NCBI GenBank assembly: GCA_900752435.1
Contig: CAADVD010000033.1
Location: 1-64,000 of the forward strand
Length of the DNA stretch: 64,000 nucleotides
Reading direction: 5' to 3'
Source: Oscillospiraceae bacterium
GTDB lineage: Bacteria > Bacillota > Clostridia > Oscillospirales > Ruminococcaceae
The position numbers and the translations under genes were made by a program. The stretch's first letter is position 1. Each line of letters begins with the position of its first letter. Below, in pieces: positions 1-7,098 of this stretch. A model generated the notes under the pieces. The model had not been told where the DNA came from. It did no database searches and was given only the letters and a program-made list of their open reading frames with translations.

Positions 1-6
1 AAAGCA

Positions 7-447
7 ATGCTGGGCGGATATTTATGGATTACAACGGAGGAAGAACGGGAGCAGTGTTTTGCGGTGCGCCGTGCGGTCTTTATGGAGGAACAGGGCTTTC
101 AGAACGAGTTTGACGCGATCGATGAGGAAGCACACCATTTGCTGTTTCTGGACGATGAAAAACCGATTGCAACGGCCAGATTATTTTTTGACGATGGAGT
201 ATGGCACATTGGGCGCGTGTGCACACTCAAGGAATACCGCGGACAGGGAATCGGCAAATTTTTAATTGAAGAGTGCTTGCTTAAGGCCAAGGAGCTGAGA
301 CGCAGTAAAACGGTTGTGCTCGGGGCGCAGGTACAGGCAAAGGGCTTTTATGAGGCATGCGGCTTTCGTGCTTACGGGGAGGAATATGACGATGAGGGCT
401 GTCCTCATATCCGAATGAGAATGGAATTGGACGAGGGGAAACGCTGA
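7..447 (+). CDS. GNAT family N-acetyltransferase (ElaA-like)
   Basis: A 146-residue protein of the GNAT fold, predicted to move an acetyl group from acetyl-CoA to an unidentified acceptor in the cytoplasm. The acetyl-CoA binding motif A is visible as RVCTLKEYRGQGIGKFLIE near residues 69-87, followed by the usual C-terminal strand with GFYEACGF. The N-terminal part (CFAVRRAVFMEEQGF) resembles ElaA/YjcF-type GNATs. The reading frame is open to the first base of the window, so the true start could lie upstream; the ATG at 7 has no visible ribosome site because the sequence begins there. The substrate cannot be read from the sequence. Confidence 0.8.
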   Translation: MLGGYLWITTEEEREQCFAVRRAVFMEEQGFQNEFDAIDEEAHHLLFLDDEKPIATARLFFDDGVWHIGRVCTLKEYRGQGIGKFLIEECLLKAKELRRSKTVVLGAQVQAKGFYEACGFRAYGEEYDDEGCPHIRMRMELDEGKR

Positions 448-528
448 TTGGCGTTTCCTTTTTTGCAAGCATATGGACAACACCTCCATTCATATACATG
501 AGGTATCTGAACGGGGGAGGTGCGGACG

Positions 529-1434
529 TTGAAAAATAAATTCTCCGGAATCGTCTCGCTGATGCTGTTGGTGTGCATTTTGGCGGGAAATATGGTGTTT
601 GCATCCTTATCCGGAAAGCCGTCGTTGGCTGTGCCGACCATGGTGCAGACGGAAGGTGAACCGGAAGTGGAAACCGAGCCGGTGCGTCTGCCGGTGCTGA
701 TGTATCACCACATGCTCAAAGAGCCGAAGCGATGGGGAGATTATGTGATTTCACCTCAGCAGTTTGAAGAGGATTTGTGCACCATCAAAGCGCAGGGCTA
801 TACCGCGGTATCCTGCCAGCAAATTATTGATTTTTATGAGCAGGGAACGCCGCTTCCTGAAAAGCCGATTCTCATTACTTTTGACGATGGGTATGAGAGC
901 TTATACGAATACGCCTATTCTTTACTGCAAAAATATAAAATGAAAGCGGAGGTCAATATCATCGGGAAGTACACCGATTTGTATTCCGGCGATGTGATTA
1001 AGGACGTCAGCTATTCGCACGCCAATTGGGATCAGCTTCGTGAAATGCTGGATTCCGGCTTGCTGGAGGTCGGCAATCACACCTATGAGCTGCACAGCAA
1101 CAAGCAGGGGGAGCGAAAGGGCGTGAAACAGCTGGACGGCGAGTCCGACGAGGCTTATCGCAAGCTGTTGGAAACGGACATTGGCTCACTGAATCAGGAG
1201 ATGGCGAAGGAGCTGTCCATTGTGCCGACGGTGTTTGCGTATCCGTTTGGCGCGTACAGTGAGGGAACGGATGTGATTTTAAAGGAGCTTGGATTTAAAA
1301 TTGTGCTGACGTGTGAGGAAAAGGTAAATGTGCTGGATCGGTCGGCGTATCAGGAGGGGGATTTGATTCGGCTGATGCGATTCAATCGGGCGAGTAAGTA
1401 TTCGAGTGAAGAGATGTTTGCGAAGTTTGAGTAA
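529..1434 (+). CDS. Polysaccharide deacetylase, exported
   Basis: A carbohydrate esterase family 4 (NodB homology) protein expected to remove N-acetyl groups from a cell-wall polysaccharide, probably peptidoglycan. I place the start at the TTG at 529 because a GGGGGAGG ribosome site lies 8 bases upstream; a GTG at 520 in the same frame overlaps that site. The 301-residue product begins with a Lys-containing N-terminus and a hydrophobic segment ending near VFAS, so it is exported or membrane anchored. Family motifs are present: PVLMYHHML, ITFDDGYES (metal Asp pair), VGNHTYELH (metal His residues) and FAYPFGAYS. A hairpin terminator follows directly. The exact substrate is inferred from the family. 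Confidence 0.88.
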   Translation: MKNKFSGIVSLMLLVCILAGNMVFASLSGKPSLAVPTMVQTEGEPEVETEPVRLPVLMYHHMLKEPKRWGDYVISPQQFEEDLCTIKAQGYTAVSCQQIIDFYEQGTPLPEKPILITFDDGYESLYEYAYSLLQKYKMKAEVNIIGKYTDLYSGDVIKDVSYSHANWDQLREMLDSGLLEVGNHTYELHSNKQGERKGVKQLDGESDEAYRKLLETDIGSLNQEMAKELSIVPTVFAYPFGAYSEGTDVILKELGFKIVLTCEEKVNVLDRSAYQEGDLIRLMRFNRASKYSSEEMFAKFE

Positions 1435-1450
1435 ATTTGGGCAAAAGAAA

Positions 1451-1481
1451 AAGAAGTATCGTTGTGATACTTCTTTTCCTT
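1451..1481 (+). terminator. Rho-independent terminator after the deacetylase gene
   Basis: AAGAAGTATC pairs with GATACTTCTT around a short loop, followed by a T-rich run. The upstream A-run means it can also work for the opposing tRNA-Pro transcript. Confidence 0.8.
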
Positions 1482-1490
1482 TTACAAATA

Positions 1491-1567
1491 TGGTCGAGAT
1501 GACGGGATTCGAACCCACGGCCTCTGCGTCCCGAACGCAGCGCTCTACCAAACTGAGCCACATCTCG
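1491..1567 (-). tRNA. tRNA-Pro (CGG)
   Basis: On the minus strand a 77-nt tRNA folds with a 7-bp acceptor stem (CGAGATG/CATCTCG), an anticodon stem CTGCG/CGCAG and the loop TTCGGGA, giving anticodon CGG for proline codon CCG. The GTTCGAATCC T-arm is standard, and discriminator A plus CCA are encoded. Confidence 0.95.
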
Positions 1568-1633
1568 TTTTTTCAGTGCTTTGATATTATATAACATTTT
1601 CTTAGGTTCGTCAAGAGTTTTTTGCAAAAAAAT

Positions 1634-1834
1634 TTACTTTTCATCTTTTAACCCTAAAAGATAGTCTACACTGGTGTGATAATACTTCGCTAAGGCAATT
1701 AAAATAGAAGTAGGAATATCACGTTGACCAAGTTCATAATTGCTGTATGCCTGTTGGGAGCAATGAAGAATTTCGGAGACTTGTTTTTGAGTTAAATCAT
1801 GGTCTTCTCGTAAATCGCGAATTCTTCGATACAT
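1634..1834 (-). CDS. XRE-family helix-turn-helix regulator, small
   Basis: A 66-residue protein that is almost entirely a Cro/C1-type HTH domain: LTQKQVSEILHCSQQAYSNYELGQRDIPTS holds the two recognition helices, and the C-terminus (LAKYYHTSVDYLLGLKDEK) is the usual fifth helix and tail. It is divergently transcribed from the small gene at 1939, with about 100 bases between the starts, so it probably represses that gene, itself, or both. No effector domain is present. The same arrangement (minus-strand XRE gene facing a small helical protein) recurs at 36216-37054. Confidence 0.88.
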   Translation of the reverse strand: MYRRIRDLREDHDLTQKQVSEILHCSQQAYSNYELGQRDIPTSILIALAKYYHTSVDYLLGLKDEK

Positions 1835-1878
1835 AGTATCACCTCAATTCAAATTATATTTCACAATAAAATGAGGCA

Positions 1879-1907
1879 TTGACTTTCACAACAATTTGCA
1901 GTAAAAT
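1879..1907 (+). promoter_or_regulatory. Sigma-A-type promoter for the small gene at 1939
   Basis: TTGACT at 1879-1884 and TAAAAT at 1902-1907 with a 17-base spacer, 32 bases upstream of the start codon and inside the divergent XRE intergenic region. Confidence 0.6.
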
Positions 1908-1938
1908 AAAAGTACCTTATTTAAAGGAGTCTTTTATC

Positions 1939-2229
1939 ATGTCCGAACCTTTATCCAAACTCTTTGAATTTTTTGAAAAATCCGCTTCCAAGGAGAAACA
2001 AGTTCATTGGAATCAAGCCATTAACGCTCAGTTTGAAGCGCTCAAAAAGGAACTGACCTCTCAGCAAATGAAGCGGCTGCTGGATATTGTGGACGGGTAT
2101 ACAAACCGTCTTTATGAGGACTGCGAGTATTATTTTATGCTCGGATTTTATTTGGGCATGGCGGCAGGCAGTACGGTTCAGGAAATGAATTTAACGCCGG
2201 AAAATTTCAAAGACGGAAAAATTTCATAA
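1939..2229 (+). CDS. Hypothetical small helical protein
   Basis: I choose the ATG at 1939, preceded by AAAGGAG, rather than the in-frame start at 1879, which overlaps the promoter. The 96-residue product has no signal peptide or membrane segment. It is charged and helical in its first half (LFEFFEKSASKEKQ, then a Lys/Glu/Gln-rich stretch) and has a compact hydrophobic motif YFMLGFYLGMAAGS near residue 70. I do not recognise the family. The divergent XRE regulator suggests controlled expression, and a possible toxin, antitoxin or mobile-element accessory role cannot be judged from sequence alone. Confidence 0.7.
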   Translation: MSEPLSKLFEFFEKSASKEKQVHWNQAINAQFEALKKELTSQQMKRLLDIVDGYTNRLYEDCEYYFMLGFYLGMAAGSTVQEMNLTPENFKDGKIS

Positions 2230-2234
2230 AATGC

Positions 2235-2262
2235 TTGACAAACGGAATTTTGCTGGTATAAT
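2235..2262 (+). promoter_or_regulatory. Promoter for tRNA-Val
   Basis: Consensus TTGACA (2235-2240) and TATAAT (2257-2262) with a 16-base spacer, about 43 bases upstream of the tRNA. Confidence 0.8.
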
Positions 2263-2304
2263 ATATTATGCGTATTGGATAACCGAGTTCGGTTGTGCAT
2301 ACAC

Positions 2305-2381
<77 letters not shown>

Positions 2382-2385
2382 TTGA

Positions 2386-2420
2386 AATTCCCGCAAATGT
2401 TGGTTTGCGGGAATTTTTGT
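2386..2420 (+). terminator. Rho-independent terminator after tRNA-Val
   Basis: AATTCCCGCAAA pairs perfectly with TTTGCGGGAATT and is followed by TTTTTG. Confidence 0.85.
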
Positions 2421-2495
2421 TTTGCATTTTTAAGAAAAACCGCGCATAAATATTCTCCAAAGCGGGCAACCTAAACCCGAAACGGAGGAATGACC

Positions 2496-3452
2496 ATGAC
2501 AGCGGACAACCGAAAAGTGGTGCTCATCGGCACCGGAATGGTGGGAATGAGCTATGCCTATGCCTTGCTGAACCAAAACGCCTGTGATGAGCTGGTGCTC
2601 ATCGACATCGACCGCCAACGCGCCGAGGGCGAAGCCATGGATTTGAACCATGGGCTGGCGTTTTCGGCTTCTCCTATGAAAATTTATGCGGGGGAATATA
2701 AGGATTGCCGGGATGCGGATATTGTGGTGATTTGTGCCGGCGTGGCGCAAAAGCCGGGGGAATCCCGATTGGATTTGCTCCACCGCAACGCCAAGGTGTT
2801 TGAGTCCATCATCAATCCCGTGACAGAATCCGGATTCAACGGTCTGTTTCTAGTGGCAACCAACCCAGTGGATATCATGACCCGCATGGTCTGCGGATTG
2901 TCGGGCTTCAATCCACGCCGTGTGCTGGGAACGGGCACAGCGCTCGATACGGCGCGCCTGCGCTATCTGCTGGGCGACTATTTTTCCGTCGATCCGCGCA
3001 ACATGCACGCCTATGTCATTGGTGAGCACGGCGACAGTGAGTTTGTGCCATGGTCGCAGGCGATGCTGGCGACAAAGCCGGTGCTGGATATTTGTACGCA
3101 GTCCGGCGGCCAGTACTGCTATGAGAATATGGAGCAGATCGGCGAGGAAGTACGCGGGGCGGCGGAAAAGATCATCCGCGCCAAACGTGCCACCTATTAC
3201 GGCATCGGAATGGCCATGGTGCGCATCACCAAAGCCATTTTCGGAAATGAGAACAGCGTGCTGACGGTATCCGCCATGCTGCGCGGCGAATACGGGGAAA
3301 ACGGGGTGTTTGCCGGTGTGCCGTGCATCGTCAACCGAAACGGCGTTCAGCGCGTGCTGACGCTGCCGCTCAACGAGGAAGAACTGCAAAAATTCCATGC
3401 CTCCTGCGATACCCTTAAGACGTTTTATGACAGCTTGGAACTGGGATTTTAA
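2496..3452 (+). CDS. ldh: L-lactate dehydrogenase
   Basis: A 318-residue NAD-dependent dehydrogenase that reduces pyruvate to L-lactate in fermentation. The ATG at 2496 is favoured over 2490 because the GGAGG site (2484-2488) is only one base from the latter. Family features in order: Rossmann motif GTGMVGMSYAYAL, the substrate loop AGVAQKPGESRLDLL with Gln at the position that separates lactate from malate enzymes, NPVDIMT, the GTGTALDTARLR signature and the active-site motif IGEHGDSEFVPWS with the catalytic His. Malate dehydrogenase is the alternative but the Gln-containing loop favours LDH. A small gene follows 28 bases downstream and probably shares the transcript. Confidence 0.93.
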   Translation: MTADNRKVVLIGTGMVGMSYAYALLNQNACDELVLIDIDRQRAEGEAMDLNHGLAFSASPMKIYAGEYKDCRDADIVVICAGVAQKPGESRLDLLHRNAKVFESIINPVTESGFNGLFLVATNPVDIMTRMVCGLSGFNPRRVLGTGTALDTARLRYLLGDYFSVDPRNMHAYVIGEHGDSEFVPWSQAMLATKPVLDICTQSGGQYCYENMEQIGEEVRGAAEKIIRAKRATYYGIGMAMVRITKAIFGNENSVLTVSAMLRGEYGENGVFAGVPCIVNRNGVQRVLTLPLNEEELQKFHASCDTLKTFYDSLELGF

Positions 3453-3479
3453 GAAATCGGAATAAGGAGGGGAATTTTT

Positions 3480-3665
3480 ATGCCGGATATTCAGAATTAC
3501 GACCGCGAAACCCGTGCGTACTTTGATACATTGCCGAAGTTTGTGCAGGAAAACATCATTCAGAGCGGCGTCCATGCGACGACCAAAAGCGATTTGGAAA
3601 AGATTGCAGCGCATTTGATGCAGTCAAGCGGGAAGATACAAGCAAGTTTTACAGAAACGAATTAA
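3480..3665 (+). CDS. Hypothetical 61-residue protein
   Basis: A short acidic protein with a good AAGGAGGGG ribosome site, ending just before a strong terminator shared with the ldh transcript. The pattern YFDTLPKFVQENIIQSGV followed by a Lys-Ser-Asp-Leu-Glu helix resembles small uncharacterised proteins common in Clostridia. No signal peptide, membrane segment or catalytic motif is visible, and I assign no function. Confidence 0.7.
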   Translation: MPDIQNYDRETRAYFDTLPKFVQENIIQSGVHATTKSDLEKIAAHLMQSSGKIQASFTETN

Positions 3666-3667
3666 AT

Positions 3668-3723
3668 AAAAAAGGAAAAGCCAGATTGTCTGTTTGTTCG
3701 GACAATACGGCTTTTCCTTTTTT
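3668..3723 (+). terminator. Bidirectional terminator between converging genes
   Basis: AAAAAAGGAAAAGCC pairs with GGCTTTTCCTTTTTT, with an inner ATTGTC/GACAAT stem. The A-run and T-run on either side suit both the ldh operon and the converging channel gene. Confidence 0.88.
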
Positions 3724-3736
3724 GAAAACGGTATTT

Positions 3737-4165
3737 TTATTTTTGTTTATTCTTATGAAAGCGTTTTACTTTTTCAGAAAGCTCCGTTAGTTCTTTTTTT
3801 GAGAGTTCGGGCAGCCTTTCAAGATCGTACAGGAATTTTTCCACACTTTCGTTGGCTCTCAGCCGGGTACTTTCGATGTAATAGCTTGTCAGTATGCCGG
3901 GAATAATCGCGATAATCAAAATAGAATAGATGGAAAGGAAAATAACCAATATTCTGCCGATGGTGGTAACCGCGGTCAAATCGCCAAAGCCTATGGTGGT
4001 CATAACGCTGAAACAAAACCACACACTGTCACCAAAGGAATGAATATTGGGTTCGATTAATACAAGAACGATGCTTATGGCAGTGAAAATACTGATATAG
4101 CCGCATAACAGTTTGTCGGCGCCCGTTCTTTTTAAAATTTTCCATATCATTTTACTTTTTTGCAT
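3737..4165 (-). CDS. Two-helix potassium channel
   Basis: A 142-residue membrane protein with one transmembrane helix (about residues 20-40), a pore loop carrying the selectivity filter TTIGFGD, a second helix (about 68-93) and a charged cytoplasmic tail rich in Lys and Glu. This is the minimal 2TM K+ channel architecture, so it should form a tetrameric potassium-conducting pore. Its start codon lies inside the end of the ClC gene (14-base overlap), which implies translational coupling and joint control of anion and potassium flux. There is no RCK/TrkA domain, so its gating signal is unknown. Confidence 0.85.
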   Translation of the reverse strand: MQKSKMIWKILKRTGADKLLCGYISIFTAISIVLVLIEPNIHSFGDSVWFCFSVMTTIGFGDLTAVTTIGRILVIFLSIYSILIIAIIPGILTSYYIESTRLRANESVEKFLYDLERLPELSKKELTELSEKVKRFHKNKQK

Positions 4166-5414
4166 AAGACGTTTCCTGCATTTCGATTTTCTTTTTTCCG
4201 ATTGGTATTATGCTGCCGAGAAATGCCGCCAAAAGAATCCACGGTATCGTGCTTATATCAAAGCAAAGGAGCAGCAGAATCGTAACGGCAAGCGGCTTTT
4301 TCATCGTCGCGCCCAATAAACCCGCTGTGATAACGCCTGCACAAAACGCAAGATCCAAACCGCTGAGCATGGCTACACCGTAACCGATACTAATGCCGCA
4401 GAAAATGACGGGAAAGAAATGACCGCCCTTCCAGCCGGATTGAATACAAACATTGGTCATCAGCAGCTTGACGACGCCAACTGCAATCAGCAGCCACGGC
4501 GCAAACTCCATATAGGTGCTCTGTATCTCCGTTATGCTTTCTTCCCCTGAAAACAGCACGAGAGGCATGCAGATGCCGACAATTCCCAATAGGGCGCCGC
4601 CGAGTGTTGTGCTGAAAATCAAACCGCATTTGTTCTGCACTTTTGAAAATACAATGGACGTGCCTTTTTCAAAAACAATAAACAGCAATCCGCATACAGC
4701 ACCGAGAAGGGCAAGGGGAATTCCCCACAATCTTTCGGTGTTTGTGATTGTGTAACCGCCCATTCTTGGCAGTCCGCCTGAACCGCCAAAGGCAGAATTG
4801 AGCAAAAACAGAATCCCGATTGCGCACAGTACCGCAATTGTATTGGAGAGCATTTTTGTAGTATGGATGGCGTTTGGCTTCTCTTTTTCATCCATGCGTT
4901 CCTCCACAGGTACAATTAAGCCAAAAAGCGGTGCATAAAAAACTGCCCCCAGAGTGGCGCTGATACCGATTTGCAGCAGTTCGGGGATTTTATTTTTTGC
5001 GTTTTTCATAGAATTGCCCGCCCAATAGCACAATCCCACTACAATTCCCGTGAGCCCCGCTTCAGGGCCAATGCTTCCGCCGAACAGCAACGGCAAAAGC
5101 GCGGATATGCACAGAAGAAAAACCTTGTTGTACGAATAAAATTTGTCACGTTTGACCTTTGCCAGAACGGTATCGAGTTCATCGGGAACAGCCTTCGTCA
5201 GCTTCTGGAAAATACCGAGGAGCAGTCCGCCGAAGGTGCAGACAATAAGGGGGTAAAATTGAAAATGGAAATTCGAGGGTATTGTATGCCATATAAGTTC
5301 AATTCCCGAGTTCATCAGCCACAAGAACAGCCATACAATTGCCGCAATGACCGCACCGCTAAGACCGCAAAAAATATAGTAAATGAAATTGCTTGTTATT
5401 GACTTCTCTGTCAT
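4152..5414 (-). CDS. ClC-family chloride channel or antiporter
   Basis: A 420-residue polytopic membrane protein of the ClC superfamily, moving chloride or fluoride across the membrane. The second signature appears as GGSIGPEAGLTG (usual form GREGP) and the late GxFxP-type motif as GWKGGHFFPV. The N-terminal anion motif is not the classical GSGIP. The start has an AGGAAGAGC site upstream. The downstream K+ channel overlaps its last codons. Whether it is a channel or an H+ antiporter cannot be decided: the internal and external glutamate positions would need an alignment. Confidence 0.85.
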   Translation of the reverse strand: MTEKSITSNFIYYIFCGLSGAVIAAIVWLFLWLMNSGIELIWHTIPSNFHFQFYPLIVCTFGGLLLGIFQKLTKAVPDELDTVLAKVKRDKFYSYNKVFLLCISALLPLLFGGSIGPEAGLTGIVVGLCYWAGNSMKNAKNKIPELLQIGISATLGAVFYAPLFGLIVPVEERMDEKEKPNAIHTTKMLSNTIAVLCAIGILFLLNSAFGGSGGLPRMGGYTITNTERLWGIPLALLGAVCGLLFIVFEKGTSIVFSKVQNKCGLIFSTTLGGALLGIVGICMPLVLFSGEESITEIQSTYMEFAPWLLIAVGVVKLLMTNVCIQSGWKGGHFFPVIFCGISIGYGVAMLSGLDLAFCAGVITAGLLGATMKKPLAVTILLLLCFDISTIPWILLAAFLGSIIPIGKKKIEMQETSYAKK

Positions 5415-5640
5415 AAAGCTCTTCCTTAATAATCAAATAAGAATGGATCTGTCCGATAATGAAAATTATAAACATTGCAAATTTTTCTGCGTTTGTTTCT
5501 GCAAATTGAATTGCCCGCTGTGTCGGATCCTATCTGTGCTCTATTGTACTGTATTTTGTTGAAAAAAGCAAATAAACCAAAGCTTCAATCTGCAAAGCCT
5601 CCCATATATGTGGATGAACTGTAAAGTTTCGATATTTTTA

Positions 5641-5669
5641 TTGACTTCTGTCGCACGGGGGAATACAAT
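5641..5669 (+). promoter_or_regulatory. Promoter for the lipoprotein chaperone gene
   Basis: TTGACT (5641-5646) and TACAAT (5664-5669) with a 17-base spacer, about 70 bases upstream of the chosen start. The rest of 5415-5640, between the divergent ClC start and this promoter, shows no gene. Confidence 0.7.
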
Positions 5670-5739
5670 AAAAAGCAGTATGCGACTGCTTTTGGCGGAA
5701 AAAGACGAGGGCAGACGTGCGAAAGGAATTAAAAGTTTT

Positions 5740-6765
5740 ATGAAAAAGAAATTATTGGCATTGTTTTTAGGTGCAGCCATGGCTGCGGCAAGCTTGACCG
5801 GATGCGGCTCTGGAGATACGGATTGGAGTCAATACGTTACCTTGGGTGAATACAAAGGGATTGAAGTGGAAGCGCCGGCGGAAGTCACAGATGAAGAGGT
5901 GGATCAGCAGATTCAGTATGTTCTGCAAAGCTATGCGGAGAAAAAGGAGATTACCGACCGTCCCGTACAGGAGGGCGATATCGTCAACATCGATTACGTT
6001 GGAAAGAAGGATGGCGTGGCGTTTGACGGCGGCACCGCAGAAGGCGCGGATCTGACCATCGGTTCCGACACCTACATTGACGGCTTTGAAGACGGCTTGA
6101 TTGGCAAGAACATCGGCGAAACCGTGGATTTGAATCTGACTTTCCCGGAAGTGTATCAGAACAATCCGGACTTGGCAGGAGCGGATGTGGTCTTTACGGT
6201 TACCATCAATTCCATTACGGAGTCCACGTTGCCGGAGCTGACGGACGAATTTGTGACGGAGAATCTCGGCGCAGACAGCGCAGACGCCTATAAGGCGCAA
6301 ATTAAAGAAAGTCTGACCAATTATCGGGAACAGCAGATTCCATCGACCATTTGGAACACAGTCGTGGAAAATGCAGAGGTAAAAAAATACCCAGAGGACG
6401 AAGTGCAGGAACAGGTTGACAGCATTGTGGATTATGCAAAGGAAGCTGCAGAAAGCAACAGCCAGACCTATGAGGAATACCTGCAGAGCAATTACAGCGT
6501 GGACGAGGAAACCTTTTTGGAAAAGGCCAATGAACAGGCGGAAAATACCATCAAAGAACTGCTGGTGGTACGCGCCATTGCGCAGGAAGAAGACATTACC
6601 GTTTCCGATGAGGAATACGAGGAATGGGTTACCAGCAACATGGCCAATTACAACATGAGCACCGTGGAAGCGATGGAGGAGCAATTCGGCAAGGACGAAA
6701 TCAAAGAGCGTGTGCTGTGGGAAAAAGTGCTTGAGTTTTTGCAGGATAACGCAAACATTCAATAA
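5740..6765 (+). CDS. Lipoprotein trigger-factor-like FKBP peptidyl-prolyl isomerase
   Basis: A 341-residue exported folding factor. The ATG at 5740 opens a lipoprotein signal peptide (MKKKLLALFLG...) with lipobox LTGC and lipid-modified Cys22; the longer in-frame start at 5608 lies upstream of the promoter. After a short linker containing YKGIEVEAP, an FKBP-type domain spans about residues 75-165 (DIVNIDYVGKKDG, GSDTYIDGFEDGLIG, VVFTVTINSI). The acidic helical remainder resembles the C-terminal chaperone arms of trigger factor. It probably assists folding of secreted proteins at the outer face of the membrane, as PrsA does in bacilli. The ribosome-binding domain of cytosolic trigger factor is absent. 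Confidence 0.85.
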   Translation: MKKKLLALFLGAAMAAASLTGCGSGDTDWSQYVTLGEYKGIEVEAPAEVTDEEVDQQIQYVLQSYAEKKEITDRPVQEGDIVNIDYVGKKDGVAFDGGTAEGADLTIGSDTYIDGFEDGLIGKNIGETVDLNLTFPEVYQNNPDLAGADVVFTVTINSITESTLPELTDEFVTENLGADSADAYKAQIKESLTNYREQQIPSTIWNTVVENAEVKKYPEDEVQEQVDSIVDYAKEAAESNSQTYEEYLQSNYSVDEETFLEKANEQAENTIKELLVVRAIAQEEDITVSDEEYEEWVTSNMANYNMSTVEAMEEQFGKDEIKERVLWEKVLEFLQDNANIQ

Positions 6766-6780
6766 AGTAAAAGCAAACCG

Positions 6781-6819
6781 AATCGGCAGGAAGCCAGTTG
6801 TGTTTCCTGCCGATTTTTC
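6781..6819 (+). terminator. Rho-independent terminator after the chaperone gene
   Basis: AATCGGCAGGAA pairs with TTCCTGCCGATT, then TTTCC. Confidence 0.85.
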
Positions 6820-6834
6820 CCTATAAAAAAGAGC

Positions 6835-6863
6835 TTGCAACTTGACAGCAAATCGTGTATAAT
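6835..6863 (+). promoter_or_regulatory. Promoter of SRP RNA
   Basis: TTGCAA (6835-6840) and TATAAT (6858-6863) with a 17-base spacer. The start of transcription would be near 6870. A TTGACA at 6842 is wrongly spaced for this -10. Confidence 0.75.
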
Positions 6864-6869
6864 AAAAAG

Positions 6870-7052
6870 GCTACAAGGGTCGTTGGGTAGGACGTGGTGT
6901 GCTATCTGACATACGGATGGCCGGGTCCTGTGCGGCAGACGCTTTGCGAACCATGTCAGGCGGGGAACCGAGCAGCATTAAGCATCGAATCTGTGCGCCG
7001 CAGTTTCGCCTTGCCGTCCGTATGTCAGGTAGTATGGGCGTTCTGCCTTTTT
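6870..7052 (+). ncRNA. ffs: Signal recognition particle RNA
   Basis: This RNA pairs with Ffh to target membrane and secreted proteins to the translocon. The apical domain is recognisable by GGGTCCTGTGCGGCAG, GAACCATGTCAGG and GAGCAGCATTAAG, the conserved Ffh-binding region. The arms form a long helix: CTGACATACGGATGGC (6906-6921) pairs with GCCGTCCGTATGTCAG (7012-7027), and an outer stem GGTAGGACG pairs with CGTTCTGCC (G-T pairs allowed), which doubles as a terminator followed by TTTTTT. Length is about 183 nt by promoter and terminator, and I do not see a clear Alu domain. It sits directly upstream of dnaX, a common Firmicutes arrangement. Confidence 0.9.
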
Positions 7053-7098
7053 TCAATTCGTACTGGATCGCTGGAAAACCAGCCGTGGAGGTGTTTGG

